Source of the DNA: Bacteroidota bacterium | GTDB lineage: Bacteria > Bacteroidota > Bacteroidia > B-17B0 > Aurantibacillaceae | Assembly (NCBI GenBank): GCA_013816895.1 | Contig: JACDDR010000020.1 | Coordinates: 1 to 47,149, forward strand | Length of the DNA stretch: 47,149 bases | Direction: 5' to 3' | Part shown: positions 18,061 through 26,904 of the stretch, piece by piece | Layout of the letters: each line of letters starts with the position of its first letter | Numbering within the stretch: position 1 is the first letter of the stretch | Translations under genes and position numbers: made by a program | The notes under the pieces: generated by a model | The model's input: only the letters and a program-made list of their open reading frames with translations | The model's database searches: none | What the model was told of the DNA's origin: nothing

Positions 18061-18083
18061 CTTCGTTCAATCGTTTAACGAAG
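18061..18083. promoter_or_regulatory. Short hairpin/dyad before the RmlD-like gene
   Basis: CTTCGTT (18061-18067) and AACGAAG (18077-18083) form a perfect 7-base inverted repeat with a 9-base loop, ending nine bases before the ATG. It could be an operator or a translation-affecting hairpin. There is no T-run, so it is not an intrinsic terminator. Confidence 0.3.
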
Positions 18084-18092
18084 CATTTATAC

Positions 18093-19022
18093 ATGAAAAT
18101 TTTAATTACAGGATCTAACGGTTTACTTGGCCAGAAGCTGGTTTACAAATTACGCAACAGTACTACCATTACCTGCATTGCTACTGCGCGCGGCGAAAAC
18201 AGACTCGTGAAAACCGACGGGTATCTTTACGAGACTCTTGATATTACTAACAGCGAAAACGTAACCGAAGTTTTTACCAAACATCTTCCCGATGTGGTTA
18301 TCAACACCGCGGCCATGACCAATGTGGATGCCTGTGAAACTGAAAAAGAAGCCTGCTGGGCCATGAATGTTACTTCGGTGGATTACCAGGTTAAAACCCT
18401 TGAGAAATTAAAACAAAAAAATTCGGGGTATAATCCCCACTTCATTCACTTAAGCACCGATTTTATTTTTGATGGCACACGCGGACCATTAGACGAAGAT
18501 GAAAAACCAAATCCTTTAAGTTATTATGCTGAAAGCAAGTTGGCCGCGGAAGTTATTGTGCAGTCGTCTTTGCTGGACTGGGCCATTGCCAGAACGGTGT
18601 TGGTGTATGGTATTGTGGATAATATGAGCCGAAGTAATATTGTGTTATGGGTAAAATCAAATCTTGAACAGGGCAAAAAAATTAACGTGGTCGACGATCA
18701 GTTTCGTACCCCAACATTAGCGGAGGACCTCGCCGATGGTTGTATTTTAATCGCCCGCAAAAAAGCAAAAGGCATCTATAATATTTCGGGCAAAAATTTT
18801 TACAGTATCCTCGAACTGGCACAAGTTGTCGCCGATTATTACGGACTGGATAAATCTCTGATCAACCCAAGTAAAAGCGCTGATATCAAACAGCCAGCAA
18901 AGCGACCACCTATTACAGGGTTCATTATTGATAAAGCGGTAAAGGAACTGGGTTATAATCCTCACAGCTTTGTAGAAGGGATAAAAATTCTCGAAGATCA
19001 GATTCGTGAGATGGGTAAGTAA
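18093..19022 (+). CDS. RmlD-like NAD(P)-dependent sugar reductase (extended SDR)
   Basis: A 309-residue extended short-chain dehydrogenase of the RmlD (dTDP-4-dehydrorhamnose reductase) type. The nucleotide-binding motif GSNGLLGQ is at residues 7-14, NTAAMTNVDACE near 71-82 is an RmlD landmark, the catalytic Ser/Thr lies in HLSTDFIFDG (119-128), and the YxxxK pair is Tyr145/Lys149 in YYAESKLAAE. RTPTLAEDLADG near 207 matches the substrate-domain end. It may make a deoxysugar for surface polysaccharide, which fits the flippase gene downstream. No rmlABC genes are visible, so the sugar is uncertain. Confidence 0.82.
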   Translation: MKILITGSNGLLGQKLVYKLRNSTTITCIATARGENRLVKTDGYLYETLDITNSENVTEVFTKHLPDVVINTAAMTNVDACETEKEACWAMNVTSVDYQVKTLEKLKQKNSGYNPHFIHLSTDFIFDGTRGPLDEDEKPNPLSYYAESKLAAEVIVQSSLLDWAIARTVLVYGIVDNMSRSNIVLWVKSNLEQGKKINVVDDQFRTPTLAEDLADGCILIARKKAKGIYNISGKNFYSILELAQVVADYYGLDKSLINPSKSADIKQPAKRPPITGFIIDKAVKELGYNPHSFVEGIKILEDQIREMGK

Positions 19023-19437
19023 GCCTCCCTTAAAAAGTCATTCTGGAATGTTATTCTTACTTTTCTTTCTTGATAAAGAAAAGTAACAAAAGAAAATCAA
19101 GGCGATTTGCCAACCTGAATTTTTCGCAATACTTGTAAAATCCAAAACCCTTTTAACGAAAAATTCGGGTTCACACCAAATCGCCGTTTGCCACCGCACT
19201 ATCCGAGACGTAATCTAACCGCATAAATTTCTGGAGGAAAAAGTGAAATTTTTGTCGTATTCCCGGCAGATATATTCGCTCCGTTTGAGGTTAGTGGAGG
19301 CTCAAAAAGCCTTTTTAACTTTAGGCATTTAGTTTTTCAGGGAATTGCTTTTGTGATCTTTTGTAGAGATAGGCGCAGGACAGGCCCAGGTTATTGCATT
19401 TGAGCAGTTAGAAAGATGGCCTGTACTGACGACGCCG

Positions 19438-19470
19438 CGCCCGACTGAACGGCGTTCGGGCGGGGTTTTT
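19438..19470 (+). terminator. Possible intrinsic terminator inside the hairpin element
   Basis: CGCCCGA (19438-19444) pairs with TCGGGCG (19456-19462) over an 11-base loop, and GGG-TTTTT follows. The stem is GC-rich and the T-run is on the plus strand. It lies about 420 bases beyond the reductase stop, so it may end read-through or belong to the repeat element. Confidence 0.4.
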
Positions 19471-19532
19471 CTTTCGCTGCCTCTGCCTCGCGAAAGGAAA
19501 AATCTCCTTTCAAAAGGTCACAAGCGTTTTGT

Positions 19533-19548
19533 CCCGATAGCTATCGGG
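19533..19548. repeat. 16-base perfect palindrome, copy 1
   Basis: CCCGATAGCTATCGGG is a perfect palindrome (extended to 18 bases by flanking T and A). An identical 16-base copy occurs at 33175-33190. Both copies are intergenic. Confidence 0.75.
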
Positions 19549-19685
19549 ATTGCGCGTCAAAAGTGACAAAAAATCATTGACGGTTTTCCGGAATTGCCTA
19601 AATCTACATTCCCCGGTTAATATCTTAAGTTTTATTAAGACTAGCATCCCTGCTTAATATATAACTTTATTAATTCGGTCATACT

Positions 19686-21206
19686 GTGGGAAGCGGAATA
19701 AAAAAACTGGCAGGTCAAACTGTAATTTATGGTCTCGGCACAATTGTGCCAAGGCTGCTGAATTACCTGTTAACTCCGATCCTTACACGCGAATTTTTGC
19801 CCGCCGAATACGGTATCAACAGCTTACTTTTTTGCTATATTTCTTTTCTTAATGTGGTTTTCACCTACGGGATGGAAACCACCTTTTTCAATTTCAATAT
19901 TAGACTCGACGATAAGAAAAGAGTTTATGAAACTGCTCTTATTTCTGTGATCTCATCTTCAGTTATTTTTAGTTTATTGTTATTTATTTTTGCGCCTCTC
20001 ATTTCTTCCGGGCTAACTACTCCCAATGCTGTTTACCCGGTACAGTTCATTACCTGGAGTATCCTGATCATAGCCAGCGACGCGATCATGTCTATTCCTT
20101 TTGCAAAATTGCGTGCAGAGAACAAAGCGATGCAATTCTCCCTTCTGAAATTAAGCAACGTTATCATCAACGTAGTACTCACTCTATTCTTTATTGTGGT
20201 GTGCAAGTCAGCCTACGAAAATCATGAGGACAATTTTTTTTCAAACCTGTACAACCCTGAGATCGGAATTGGTTATTGCTTTTTGGCCATGCTACTGGCC
20301 AACGTAACTACTTTACTCTTCCTCGGTAAAAAAATCATTTCCATTCATTGGAAGTTGGATACCGAACTTTTAAAGGAAATGCTCAGGTACACCTGGCCTC
20401 TCGTAATCCTTGGCCTGGCGGGTATGGTGAATGAAGTCTTGGACAGGATCATTTTAAAAGAGTTAATGGTGGATAAGTCTGAAGCGCAGGTAGCGCAGGG
20501 CATTTACGGAGCCTGTTATAAAATAGCCATCCTGATGACCATCTTCATTCAGGCGTTTCGGTTTGCAGCGGAACCTTTCTTGTTTGGAAAATCAAAAGAA
20601 AAAGACTCGCAGCGTACCTACGCGGTTATCATGAAATACTTTGTTATTTTTTGTCTTTTTCTTTTTCTCGGTACGCTTATGAATTTAGACTGGATCAAAT
20701 ATCTCGTAGGTGAGCTTTATTGGTCTGGTCTAAAGGTAGTGCCATTGCTGTTGCTTGCCAACCTTTGTCTGGGTGTAGTCTATAATTTATCTATCTGGTA
20801 TAAGTTAAGCGGGCAAACAAAATTCGGGGCAATGATAGCAATAGTTGGAGCGCTTATTACCATCATCATCAACGTCATATTTGTTCCAACGTATTCCTAC
20901 ATGGCCTGTGCCTGGGCTACACTGGCGGCCTATGGGGGAATGATGATAATCTCTTATTTACTTGGTCAGAAGTACTATCCGATAAAATATAATCTGCGTG
21001 CCATGTTTGTTTATACAATTTTCGCGCTGGGCTTGTATTTCCTGTCATTCACGTATGCAGAAATTAACCTGACTCTTAAAATAATACTGAATAATTTGTT
21101 GGTAATCCTGTTTGCGTGGCTCGTTTATAAATTAGAATTTGCGAATATCAAAAAAATCCGCGCAAATGCAGCCAACATTAACAGTCAAAGTAATAAACCA
21201 CTCTAA
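19686..21206 (+). CDS. Polysaccharide flippase (Wzx/MATE-type, MOP superfamily)
   Basis: A 506-residue polytopic inner-membrane protein with about 14 helices that begins with GTG. The N-terminus, [34 protein letters not shown], is the typical opening of O-antigen/polysaccharide flippases. [20 protein letters not shown] near residue 245-265 and [24 protein letters not shown] near 355-380 match the second-half repeats. It should move lipid-linked glycans across the inner membrane. Its last 41 bases overlap the dut frame. With the reductase upstream it hints at surface glycan synthesis, but the intervening hairpin element suggests separate transcripts. Confidence 0.87.
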   Translation: MGSGIKKLAGQTVIYGLGTIVPRLLNYLLTPILTREFLPAEYGINSLLFCYISFLNVVFTYGMETTFFNFNIRLDDKKRVYETALISVISSSVIFSLLLFIFAPLISSGLTTPNAVYPVQFITWSILIIASDAIMSIPFAKLRAENKAMQFSLLKLSNVIINVVLTLFFIVVCKSAYENHEDNFFSNLYNPEIGIGYCFLAMLLANVTTLLFLGKKIISIHWKLDTELLKEMLRYTWPLVILGLAGMVNEVLDRIILKELMVDKSEAQVAQGIYGACYKIAILMTIFIQAFRFAAEPFLFGKSKEKDSQRTYAVIMKYFVIFCLFLFLGTLMNLDWIKYLVGELYWSGLKVVPLLLLANLCLGVVYNLSIWYKLSGQTKFGAMIAIVGALITIIINVIFVPTYSYMACAWATLAAYGGMMIISYLLGQKYYPIKYNLRAMFVYTIFALGLYFLSFTYAEINLTLKIILNNLLVILFAWLVYKLEFANIKKIRANAANINSQSNKPL

Positions 21207-21612
21207 ACATTCACTTCCCGAATACGCTACCGAAGCCGCCGCAGGGCTGGATTTGAAAGCCAACCTGGAGCAGCCCATAGTTTTAAAATCGCTCGAACGG
21301 CAATTAGTTCCTACTGGCTTATTTATCGAATTACCAAAAGGCTTTGAAGCGCAGATAAGGCCAAGAAGCGGACTGGCATTTAAAAACGGTATTACGGTAT
21401 TAAACTCGCCGGGTACAATTGATGCGGACTACAGGGGAGAAGTAAAAGTTCTCCTGGTTAATTTATCATCTGTAGAATTTGTAATTAACGATGGCGAACG
21501 CATCGCGCAAATGGTGGTGGCAAAGCACGAACAAATAGGCTGGGAGCAGGTAACCGTTCTCGAAGAATCAAACCGCGGCGCGGGCGGTTTTGGAAGCACG
21601 GGGAAGAAGTAA
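21166..21612 (+). CDS. dut: Deoxyuridine triphosphatase (dUTPase)
   Basis: A 148-residue trimeric dUTPase that hydrolyses dUTP to dUMP and keeps uracil out of DNA. All five motifs are intact: AAAGLDL (24-30), RPRSGLA (65-71), [10 protein letters not shown] (83-92, with the catalytic Asp), ERIAQMVV (111-118), and the closing [10 protein letters not shown] (137-146). I chose ATG 21166 because the longer frame from 21139 adds nine residues absent from the family. The start lies 41 bases inside the 3' end of the flippase gene, in another frame, so translation is probably coupled. Confidence 0.96.
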   Translation: MQPTLTVKVINHSKHSLPEYATEAAAGLDLKANLEQPIVLKSLERQLVPTGLFIELPKGFEAQIRPRSGLAFKNGITVLNSPGTIDADYRGEVKVLLVNLSSVEFVINDGERIAQMVVAKHEQIGWEQVTVLEESNRGAGGFGSTGKK

Positions 21613-21617
21613 GGAAG

Positions 21618-22307
21618 TCAACGGCAAAAATTATCTTTCACTTCTTCTGCAATCTGCGATCCGGCTTTAATGGCGTTGTTAATGATCTCACACGATTTCG
21701 CGTTGCTTTTTAAGCCCTGGTAAATATAGGCAAGTCCTATGTACGCATCATAATTTTTAGGATCAAGATTAATGGTGGTTTCGTAATCTTTTATTGCTGA
21801 AGGATAATCGCCGAGCAGTTCATGCCAGTAGCCTCTTGAATAATACGCGAGCGAATAAATAGGTTTAAGCGCTATGCAGGAAGTAAGATCTTCAATGGCC
21901 TTGTCATACTCTTCCATCAGACCAAACGCGAGGGCCCTGTTATACAAAGCTTTGATGTGCTTAGGTTTTTTTTGAAGCAGCGTGCTGAATTCCGTTACAC
22001 TTTTTCCGTAATTTTTTCCTGATAAATAAATGAGTCCGCTCAGGTAATGCGCCTCGTCAAATGCCGGGAAGGTTTTCAAAAGCTCTTTGCAGTGTTGCCT
22101 TGCCAGCGCCGTGTTGTTTTGTTTTAATGCTGAATAGCCCGAATAAAATAAAACACTGTCTTTATAATAATTGTTAGTACTGCACGAATCAAGAACAAAC
22201 TGGTTTTTTTTAATTTCTTCAGGATTGTTTCTTATCCGCGTAAATACCGACTGTGCCTGCAGGAGAACAGACGTTAGAATAAGCAGATATGTAAAGATTC
22301 TTTTCAT
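21618..22307 (-). CDS. Secreted tetratricopeptide-repeat protein
   Basis: A 229-residue exported protein with signal peptide MKRIFTYLLILTSVLLQAQ. It contains about five TPR units of 34 residues, the clearest being YGKSVTEFSTLLQKKPKHI, YDKAIEDLTSCIALKPIYS and YPSAIKDYETTINLDPKNY, with the consensus small and aromatic positions. TPR proteins act as protein-binding scaffolds. It is the last gene of a four-gene minus-strand group; its ATG lies one base past the porP stop, so it may assist the PorP-like protein at the outer membrane. It converges on dut with a five-base gap. Confidence 0.82.
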   Translation of the reverse strand: MKRIFTYLLILTSVLLQAQSVFTRIRNNPEEIKKNQFVLDSCSTNNYYKDSVLFYSGYSALKQNNTALARQHCKELLKTFPAFDEAHYLSGLIYLSGKNYGKSVTEFSTLLQKKPKHIKALYNRALAFGLMEEYDKAIEDLTSCIALKPIYSLAYYSRGYWHELLGDYPSAIKDYETTINLDPKNYDAYIGLAYIYQGLKSNAKSCEIINNAIKAGSQIAEEVKDNFCR

Positions 22308-22308
22308 A

Positions 22309-23268
22309 TTAAAAATCCAATCCGGGACATTTGGCTACCGAACGTCCTCTGATATTTTTGTCGCTTAAACCCATTGGCACCACACCTACCATAATTTCAT
22401 AACTGTTGCGCGCGGCGAAGCCAACCTTGTTGGTGGAGTAGGAGTAGGACAAGCCTATTGAAAGATTTTGAAAGATCCTTACCTGGAAAATTCCGCTGAT
22501 AAAACTTGCGTTGCGCATAGAGGCTCCAAAACCAAACCGGTTCGAATAATAGAACATCAAAGTTGGACTAATTGCCGGAACACCAACAAGAGCCATGTTA
22601 ACAGCTATTGAAGGCAGCATGATCATGTAATCATTAACAGGGAACACGCGGCCGTACGCGACAAAAAATGTTGGGTTCAGGCGCGAGGGGCCGCCAAGCA
22701 TGTTGCCTTTAAAGTCCTGCTGTTTGTTGATGGAAACCTGCCGGGCAGAAATATCAAAAAAGAATTTCTTACTGGAGAGACGCATGCCCGGTATGAGGTC
22801 GGGATACACTAATGTTCTGAACGTTCCGCTTTTTGCAATAGGATCCATGGGGTCAATCAAACCCGGGCTTAAATAAAACTCCCGCATGCCGGCAAATATG
22901 CCAAAAGAAGTGACGAGGTTTTTTCGCAATAAAAGATGAATCGTGTAGCTCAGGTAAATTCCGTTGTTGGAAATATTTCCGCTCTGGTCGCGTTCTACCA
23001 TTCCGCCAATGTTTTGCCAGTAACTGTAACTTCGCGGAGGCTTTATAGTGTAAGAAAAATTAGCGAATGTTTGTTTGGGCGCGTTGTTAAAATCGATCCA
23101 TTGCCTGTTCCCGCCAAAGGTGTAATTGTATTTTTGATTTATATTAACACCGGATGCAGCAGGATTAATGCCCGATTTATTAAAAATGTACTGAACATAA
23201 TTTGGCGTTTGCTGCGCGCTTGCAAAAGCAACAATAAATAAAAACAAATATTTAATGTAGGTTCTCAA
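22309..23268 (-). CDS. PorP/SprF-family type IX secretion membrane protein
   Basis: A PorP/SprF-type outer-membrane protein. Family members anchor or help secrete type IX cargo and gliding adhesins. Landmarks are PNYVQYIFNKSGINPAASGVN after the signal peptide (the NPAASG block is diagnostic), GGNRQWIDFNNAPKQTFANFSY near residue 50-75, and the late glycine-aromatic strands. I place the start at TTG 23268, which overlaps the pgeF stop as TTGA and gives the signal peptide RTYIKYLFLFIVAFASAQ, about 319 residues. A longer GTG start at 23289 adds seven unlikely residues. It forms an operon with pyk, pgeF and the TPR gene. Confidence 0.88.
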   Translation of the reverse strand: MRTYIKYLFLFIVAFASAQQTPNYVQYIFNKSGINPAASGVNINQKYNYTFGGNRQWIDFNNAPKQTFANFSYTIKPPRSYSYWQNIGGMVERDQSGNISNNGIYLSYTIHLLLRKNLVTSFGIFAGMREFYLSPGLIDPMDPIAKSGTFRTLVYPDLIPGMRLSSKKFFFDISARQVSINKQQDFKGNMLGGPSRLNPTFFVAYGRVFPVNDYMIMLPSIAVNMALVGVPAISPTLMFYYSNRFGFGASMRNASFISGIFQVRIFQNLSIGLSYSYSTNKVGFAARNSYEIMVGVVPMGLSDKNIRGRSVAKCPGLDF

Positions 23269-23969
23269 TTCAATGCTATTACGGCCCACATGCGGCCGGT
23301 TATTCCTTTGTCGCGACGGTAACTAAAAAAGTCTGGTTCAAAGGTGCAACGGTTCATGCTCCAAATATTTTTTTCAGGAATATTATTTTGCCTCAACACA
23401 TGTACATTGCACTTGATTAAGTCAATATGTCTGTTTGTCCAGCAGGTTTCAGGAAAACCTTTTTCTTTAAACTCTTCGACGACTTCATCCCCAACTTCAA
23501 AATTCTCCATCGCTATTCCCTGACCAATTGCAATCTCTATGTTTTCTGCCTTCGCGCCAAGATCAAACATTTTATGAAGGGTGGCTTCAGCAATTTTATT
23601 TACTGTTCCGCGCCAGCCGGCGTGTGCTGCGCCTATAACCTTGTTTACCGGATCATGAAATAATAAAGGATAACAATCGGCAATACTTACCGCGAGTATA
23701 AGATCTTTTTTGTTGGTTACAAGCGCATCGCCTTCCTGTTGTCCACACTTCGCCAGTTGTACGGTATTGCCATGAACCTGTTTAAGGTTGCAGAGTTCAA
23801 GATGACCAAGGCCCAATTCTTTTAAAGCAATTTTTCTGTTGGTTTTAATATTGGAAGGCTCATCCTCGTGTCCTCCCAGATTAAGTGAATCAAAAGGTGC
23901 AGGGGATACGCCACCCTTGCGGTTAGAGAAGCCGTGAACACAGTTTATGTTAGACGCCTTTAACCACAT
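23265..23969 (-). CDS. pgeF: Peptidoglycan editing factor PgeF (YfiH family, multicopper oxidase-like fold)
   Basis: A 234-residue YfiH/PgeF protein. The family removes wrongly incorporated residues from peptidoglycan precursors and has also been linked to purine-nucleoside phosphorylase activity. The zinc site residues are present: His66 in NLKQVHGNTV, Cys99 in VSIADCYPLLFHD and His116 in GAAHAGWRGTV. Length is normal. Its ATG overlaps the pyruvate kinase stop as TAATG, and its stop overlaps the porP TTG start, so the three genes are translationally chained. Confidence 0.93.
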   Translation of the reverse strand: MWLKASNINCVHGFSNRKGGVSPAPFDSLNLGGHEDEPSNIKTNRKIALKELGLGHLELCNLKQVHGNTVQLAKCGQQEGDALVTNKKDLILAVSIADCYPLLFHDPVNKVIGAAHAGWRGTVNKIAEATLHKMFDLGAKAENIEIAIGQGIAMENFEVGDEVVEEFKEKGFPETCWTNRHIDLIKCNVHVLRQNNIPEKNIWSMNRCTFEPDFFSYRRDKGITGRMWAVIALN

Positions 23970-25396
23970 TACTGAATATAACTAAGCTTCATCATATTGG
24001 TGCGGCCTCTTTCTTTCATTGGCATGCTCGCAATGTTTATCACAAGGTCATCATCTTTTACAAAGCCTTCTTTTTTAATAAACGCTTTCAGGTCATTAAT
24101 GGTTTCATCGGTGCTCTCGTATTTATTATAATAGAATCCGCGAATGCCCCACACAAGACTTAAAGTAGTAAGCAAAGATTGGTTATCTGTAAAAATAAAA
24201 ATATGCGCTTTTGGCCGGTGACTGGAAAGTTTAAACGCCGTATACCCACTGTTGGTCATGCTAATGATGGCCTGAGCATTTGCATGGTGTGCCAGCGAAC
24301 AGGCATTGTAACAAATGCTGTCGGTGATATACGTAATGGTTTTAACGGTGGGTGTATGTTCCTTATAATAAATGGAACCCAGTTCTTCCACCTGTGTGAT
24401 GATCCTGCGCATCATTTCAATTACTTTCATCGGGTATTTACCAACCGATGTTTCAGCGCTCAGCATCACCGCGTCGGCACCGTCCATTACCGCGTTTGCC
24501 ACGTCGTTAACTTCTGCGCGTGTTGGCGTATAACTGGTGATCATACTTTCCATCATCTGCGTGGCAATAATTACGGGCTTGCCAACCTCCACGCATTTAT
24601 GCACGATCATTTTCTGCAATAACGGAACCTGTTCCATCGGCAATTCTACACCAAGATCACCCCTTGCTACCATGATGCCATCAGAAACATCAATGATATT
24701 ATCAATTTCTTTTATGGCTTCAGGCTTTTCAATTTTTGCGATTACTTTCGCGCGTTTGTTGCGGTGACGGATAATTTCTTTGAGTTCAACAATATCGGTT
24801 ACGCTGCGCACAAAAGATAATCCGATCCAGTCGAAGTCATATTCAAGCGCGAATTCCAGGTCCCGGATATCTTTTACAGTTAAGCAGGGTAAGGAAATTT
24901 TTGTATTGGGGAGGTTCACTCCTTTTTTGGAGGAAAGCGTTCCGCCTACAACAATGCCGCATCTTACTTCATCTTTGCTGTTGGTTGAAATAACACGAAG
25001 GTGAAGTTTTCCATCATCAATCAATACCATTTCGCCTACCTTCACATCCTGCGGAAACTGCGGATAAGTAATGTAAATGCGGTTGTCATCGCCTTCACAT
25101 TCTTTTGTAGTGATGGTAATTTCATGGCCCTGGATCAGGTTAACAAGGTTGTCTTTAACCAGTCCGATCCTTAATTTTGGACCTTGTAAATCGCCCAGGA
25201 TACCAACGTGGCGGTTAAGTTTTTTATTGAGCGTGCGGATATTTTTTACAGTATGCTTTACCGCTTCGTAATCGCCGTGACTGAAATTGATCCTGCAAAT
25301 ATCAAGACCTTCGTTGAACATTCCTTCGAGCACAACAATGTCTGCGGTTGCAGGCCCCATTGTAGCGACAATTTTTGTTCTGTTAAAAAAATTCAT
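23969..25396 (-). CDS. pyk: Pyruvate kinase
   Basis: A 475-residue pyruvate kinase, which converts phosphoenolpyruvate and ADP to pyruvate and ATP in glycolysis. The N-terminus RTKIVATMGPATAD, the LGDLQGPKLRIG segment, the catalytic block VIAKIEKPEAIKEID with the Lys, the metal site MVARGDLGVELP, and MMESMITSYTPTRAEVNDVANAVMDGADAVMLSAETSVGKYP are all intact. The C-terminal regulatory domain is of normal size. It is the first gene of a pyk-pgeF-porP-TPR operon, an unusual mix of central metabolism and envelope genes. Confidence 0.97.
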   Translation of the reverse strand: MNFFNRTKIVATMGPATADIVVLEGMFNEGLDICRINFSHGDYEAVKHTVKNIRTLNKKLNRHVGILGDLQGPKLRIGLVKDNLVNLIQGHEITITTKECEGDDNRIYITYPQFPQDVKVGEMVLIDDGKLHLRVISTNSKDEVRCGIVVGGTLSSKKGVNLPNTKISLPCLTVKDIRDLEFALEYDFDWIGLSFVRSVTDIVELKEIIRHRNKRAKVIAKIEKPEAIKEIDNIIDVSDGIMVARGDLGVELPMEQVPLLQKMIVHKCVEVGKPVIIATQMMESMITSYTPTRAEVNDVANAVMDGADAVMLSAETSVGKYPMKVIEMMRRIITQVEELGSIYYKEHTPTVKTITYITDSICYNACSLAHHANAQAIISMTNSGYTAFKLSSHRPKAHIFIFTDNQSLLTTLSLVWGIRGFYYNKYESTDETINDLKAFIKKEGFVKDDDLVINIASMPMKERGRTNMMKLSYIQ

Positions 25397-25480
25397 ATGT
25401 CTTTATTTTAAGTTAAAAGATGCTCTGTAATAAGACATCTAAGTTAAAAAAAGGATTGGACTATATGAATTAAGGAAAGG

Positions 25481-26311
25481 TTATTTTTCCGGGGCAGGAC
25501 TGGGCTTTTCCGGCGGCATTCCAATGTGTATCCCAATATAGAACCGTGCTACAATGTATTTTTCGATTGCTGAAAAACTACTGTTTATACCAACTACAAA
25601 TAATTGTTTTTTTAGCCGTATATTTTGTTCGAAGCCAATCGTGGTGGGAAACGCAATCGTGGCAACCGGGCCTGTTCCATTAAAATCGAATACGCGGCTT
25701 TCGGTTTTAATAAGGGTGCTTGTAGAATCAGACGGTGCTCCGTAGTATCCTTGCGGCCTTTTGAAACTGAACCCTTCATACACATTTTTGCTGATCTTTG
25801 AATTGCCGCCAATGATGCGGAGTTCAGGATTCAACGGCTGAATATAAAATTTAAACCCAAACTGGGTACTGAAATGAATGCCAAAAATAAATTTAAAACG
25901 GTGGTTTTTTAACGCGCAGGAACCCGTTCCTTCTTCGCGCACGTATTCATATTGAGTGCCTGGCTTAGTCGTTCTTTTAGAGGAGCCGTAACTATAAAAG
26001 GTTTCGTTAAAGGAATATGAGGCACCAATCATTGACCACCCCTTGTGTTCTGATCCTGGAAAATAATTGAGTTCGATGCCGGTTCCGGGCGTGCCAAAAC
26101 TGGTTTGACGCAGGTTTACATAATCTTTTCCAATTTCGCTTAGGCTTGTTCGTTCGGGTGTTCCGCCTCTTGCTAACAGCCTCGAGTCATCGTCATACCA
26201 ATAGGCTCCGTTTAATTTAAATGCAAAATAACCTGTAGAGTTGGTTTTATTTTCCTGTGCGGAAAATTGTCCTGTTTTAAGGAGGAATAATATTATAATG
26301 AGTTTACGTAT
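25481..26311 (-). CDS. Outer-membrane beta-barrel protein with probable non-standard ATA start
   Basis: From the first standard start (ATG 26032) the product would be 183 residues without a signal peptide. The open frame continues upstream for 93 codons without any ATG, GTG or TTG, up to a TAA at 26317-26315. Just after that stop, ATA (26311) opens a textbook signal peptide, RKLIIILFLLKTGQFSAQ. The full product, about 276 residues, has many aromatic-ended strands and a C-terminal barrel look (FYIGIHIGM), so I call it an outer-membrane barrel. Either AUA initiates translation or an ATG has been lost by mutation or sequence error. The function is unknown. Confidence 0.55.
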   Translation of the reverse strand: MRKLIIILFLLKTGQFSAQENKTNSTGYFAFKLNGAYWYDDDSRLLARGGTPERTSLSEIGKDYVNLRQTSFGTPGTGIELNYFPGSEHKGWSMIGASYSFNETFYSYGSSKRTTKPGTQYEYVREEGTGSCALKNHRFKFIFGIHFSTQFGFKFYIQPLNPELRIIGGNSKISKNVYEGFSFKRPQGYYGAPSDSTSTLIKTESRVFDFNGTGPVATIAFPTTIGFEQNIRLKKQLFVVGINSSFSAIEKYIVARFYIGIHIGMPPEKPSPAPEK

Positions 26312-26394
26312 ACTTTAAAATTAATGAACTCAATCGTAACGAGCAAGTTTCACGTAACACCGGTAGAAAGAGTGCCAATGATTTTTAAGAAATT

Positions 26395-26904
26395 TTAGTT
26401 ATGGTTAACATCAGCGCAGCCGTTATAAGCCACCGAATTGTACTTTATAGTAATTCCTTTATCCTTCTTGTCCCCGCTTGCTTCTGTGCAGGTTTTAGAG
26501 CGCAAGGTAATTTCAATTTCAGCCGCTGAGGTTTTGCCTTTATTATCAGTAGCCTCTGAAATTTTTTCAGAATAATTTCCGTTGGCGGTAATTTTCGAAA
26601 AATCATGTTTTAAATGCAGCGTGTCTTTTCCATAATCAAGCACCAGCATCGCATGATCTTTAAAAAATTCAGCATACCATCCGGGTTCGGTTCCTCTCGC
26701 GGTTAACAGCGCAGGGGCAGAAGTCCGGCTTGCATCTTCCTTTTTGGGTTCTTCGCTGTTTGTTGTTTTTGAAGAATCTTCTCCTGTTTCTCCCAAAGAA
26801 GTAAGAAGCTCTACTTTACTGGTTGGTATATTATCTTCCTGCTTTGGAACATTGCAGCCAATCAATGAAAGAATGAAACCGATTGCTAATATTGTGTTTT
26901 TCAT
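26395..26904 (-). CDS. Lipoprotein of the COG3650 type
   Basis: A 169-residue lipoprotein: signal peptide MKNTILAIGFILSLIGC with lipobox LIGC and lipidation on Cys17, then a Ser/Thr/Glu-rich linker of about 45 residues. The C-terminal domain, from ARGTEPGWYAEFF to RSKTCTEASGDKK and SVAYNGCADV, matches the pattern of COG3650 proteins (EPxW near the start, and a conserved Cys pair in a KxC...YxGC arrangement that likely forms a disulfide). The role is unknown. Its ATG overlaps the stop of the transketolase C-terminal gene as ATGA, so the two are translationally coupled. Confidence 0.72.
   Translation of the reverse strand: MKNTILAIGFILSLIGCNVPKQEDNIPTSKVELLTSLGETGEDSSKTTNSEEPKKEDASRTSAPALLTARGTEPGWYAEFFKDHAMLVLDYGKDTLHLKHDFSKITANGNYSEKISEATDNKGKTSAAEIEITLRSKTCTEASGDKKDKGITIKYNSVAYNGCADVNHN

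Larger units (their letters stand above)
19059..19590. repeat. Gene-free multi-hairpin element between the reductase and flippase genes
   Basis: The 663 bases between the two genes (19023-19685) hold no credible reading frame but several strong inverted repeats: ACTTTTCTTT with AAAGAAAAGT (19059-19084); a long imperfect stem pairing 19101-19126 with 19157-19185; a GC-rich hairpin with CGCCCGA and TCGGGCG (19438-19462) followed by GGGTTTTT; TTTTCTTTCGC with GCGAAAGGAAAA (19467-19501); GAAAGGA with TCCTTTC (19492-19511); and the palindrome at 19533-19548. Density and order look like a dispersed non-coding repeat or a non-autonomous mobile element. The boundaries are approximate, and I could not find a target duplication. 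Confidence 0.5.

Noticed and set aside
24179..24622. Plus-strand 147-codon frame opposite pyk, rich in Cys and His
   Set aside because: Antisense to a strongly conserved enzyme; the residue bias follows from the reverse complement of pyk codons.
25397..25480. AGATG...CATCT inverted repeat before pyk as a terminator or operator
   Set aside because: The stem is only five bases with a long loop and no T-run.
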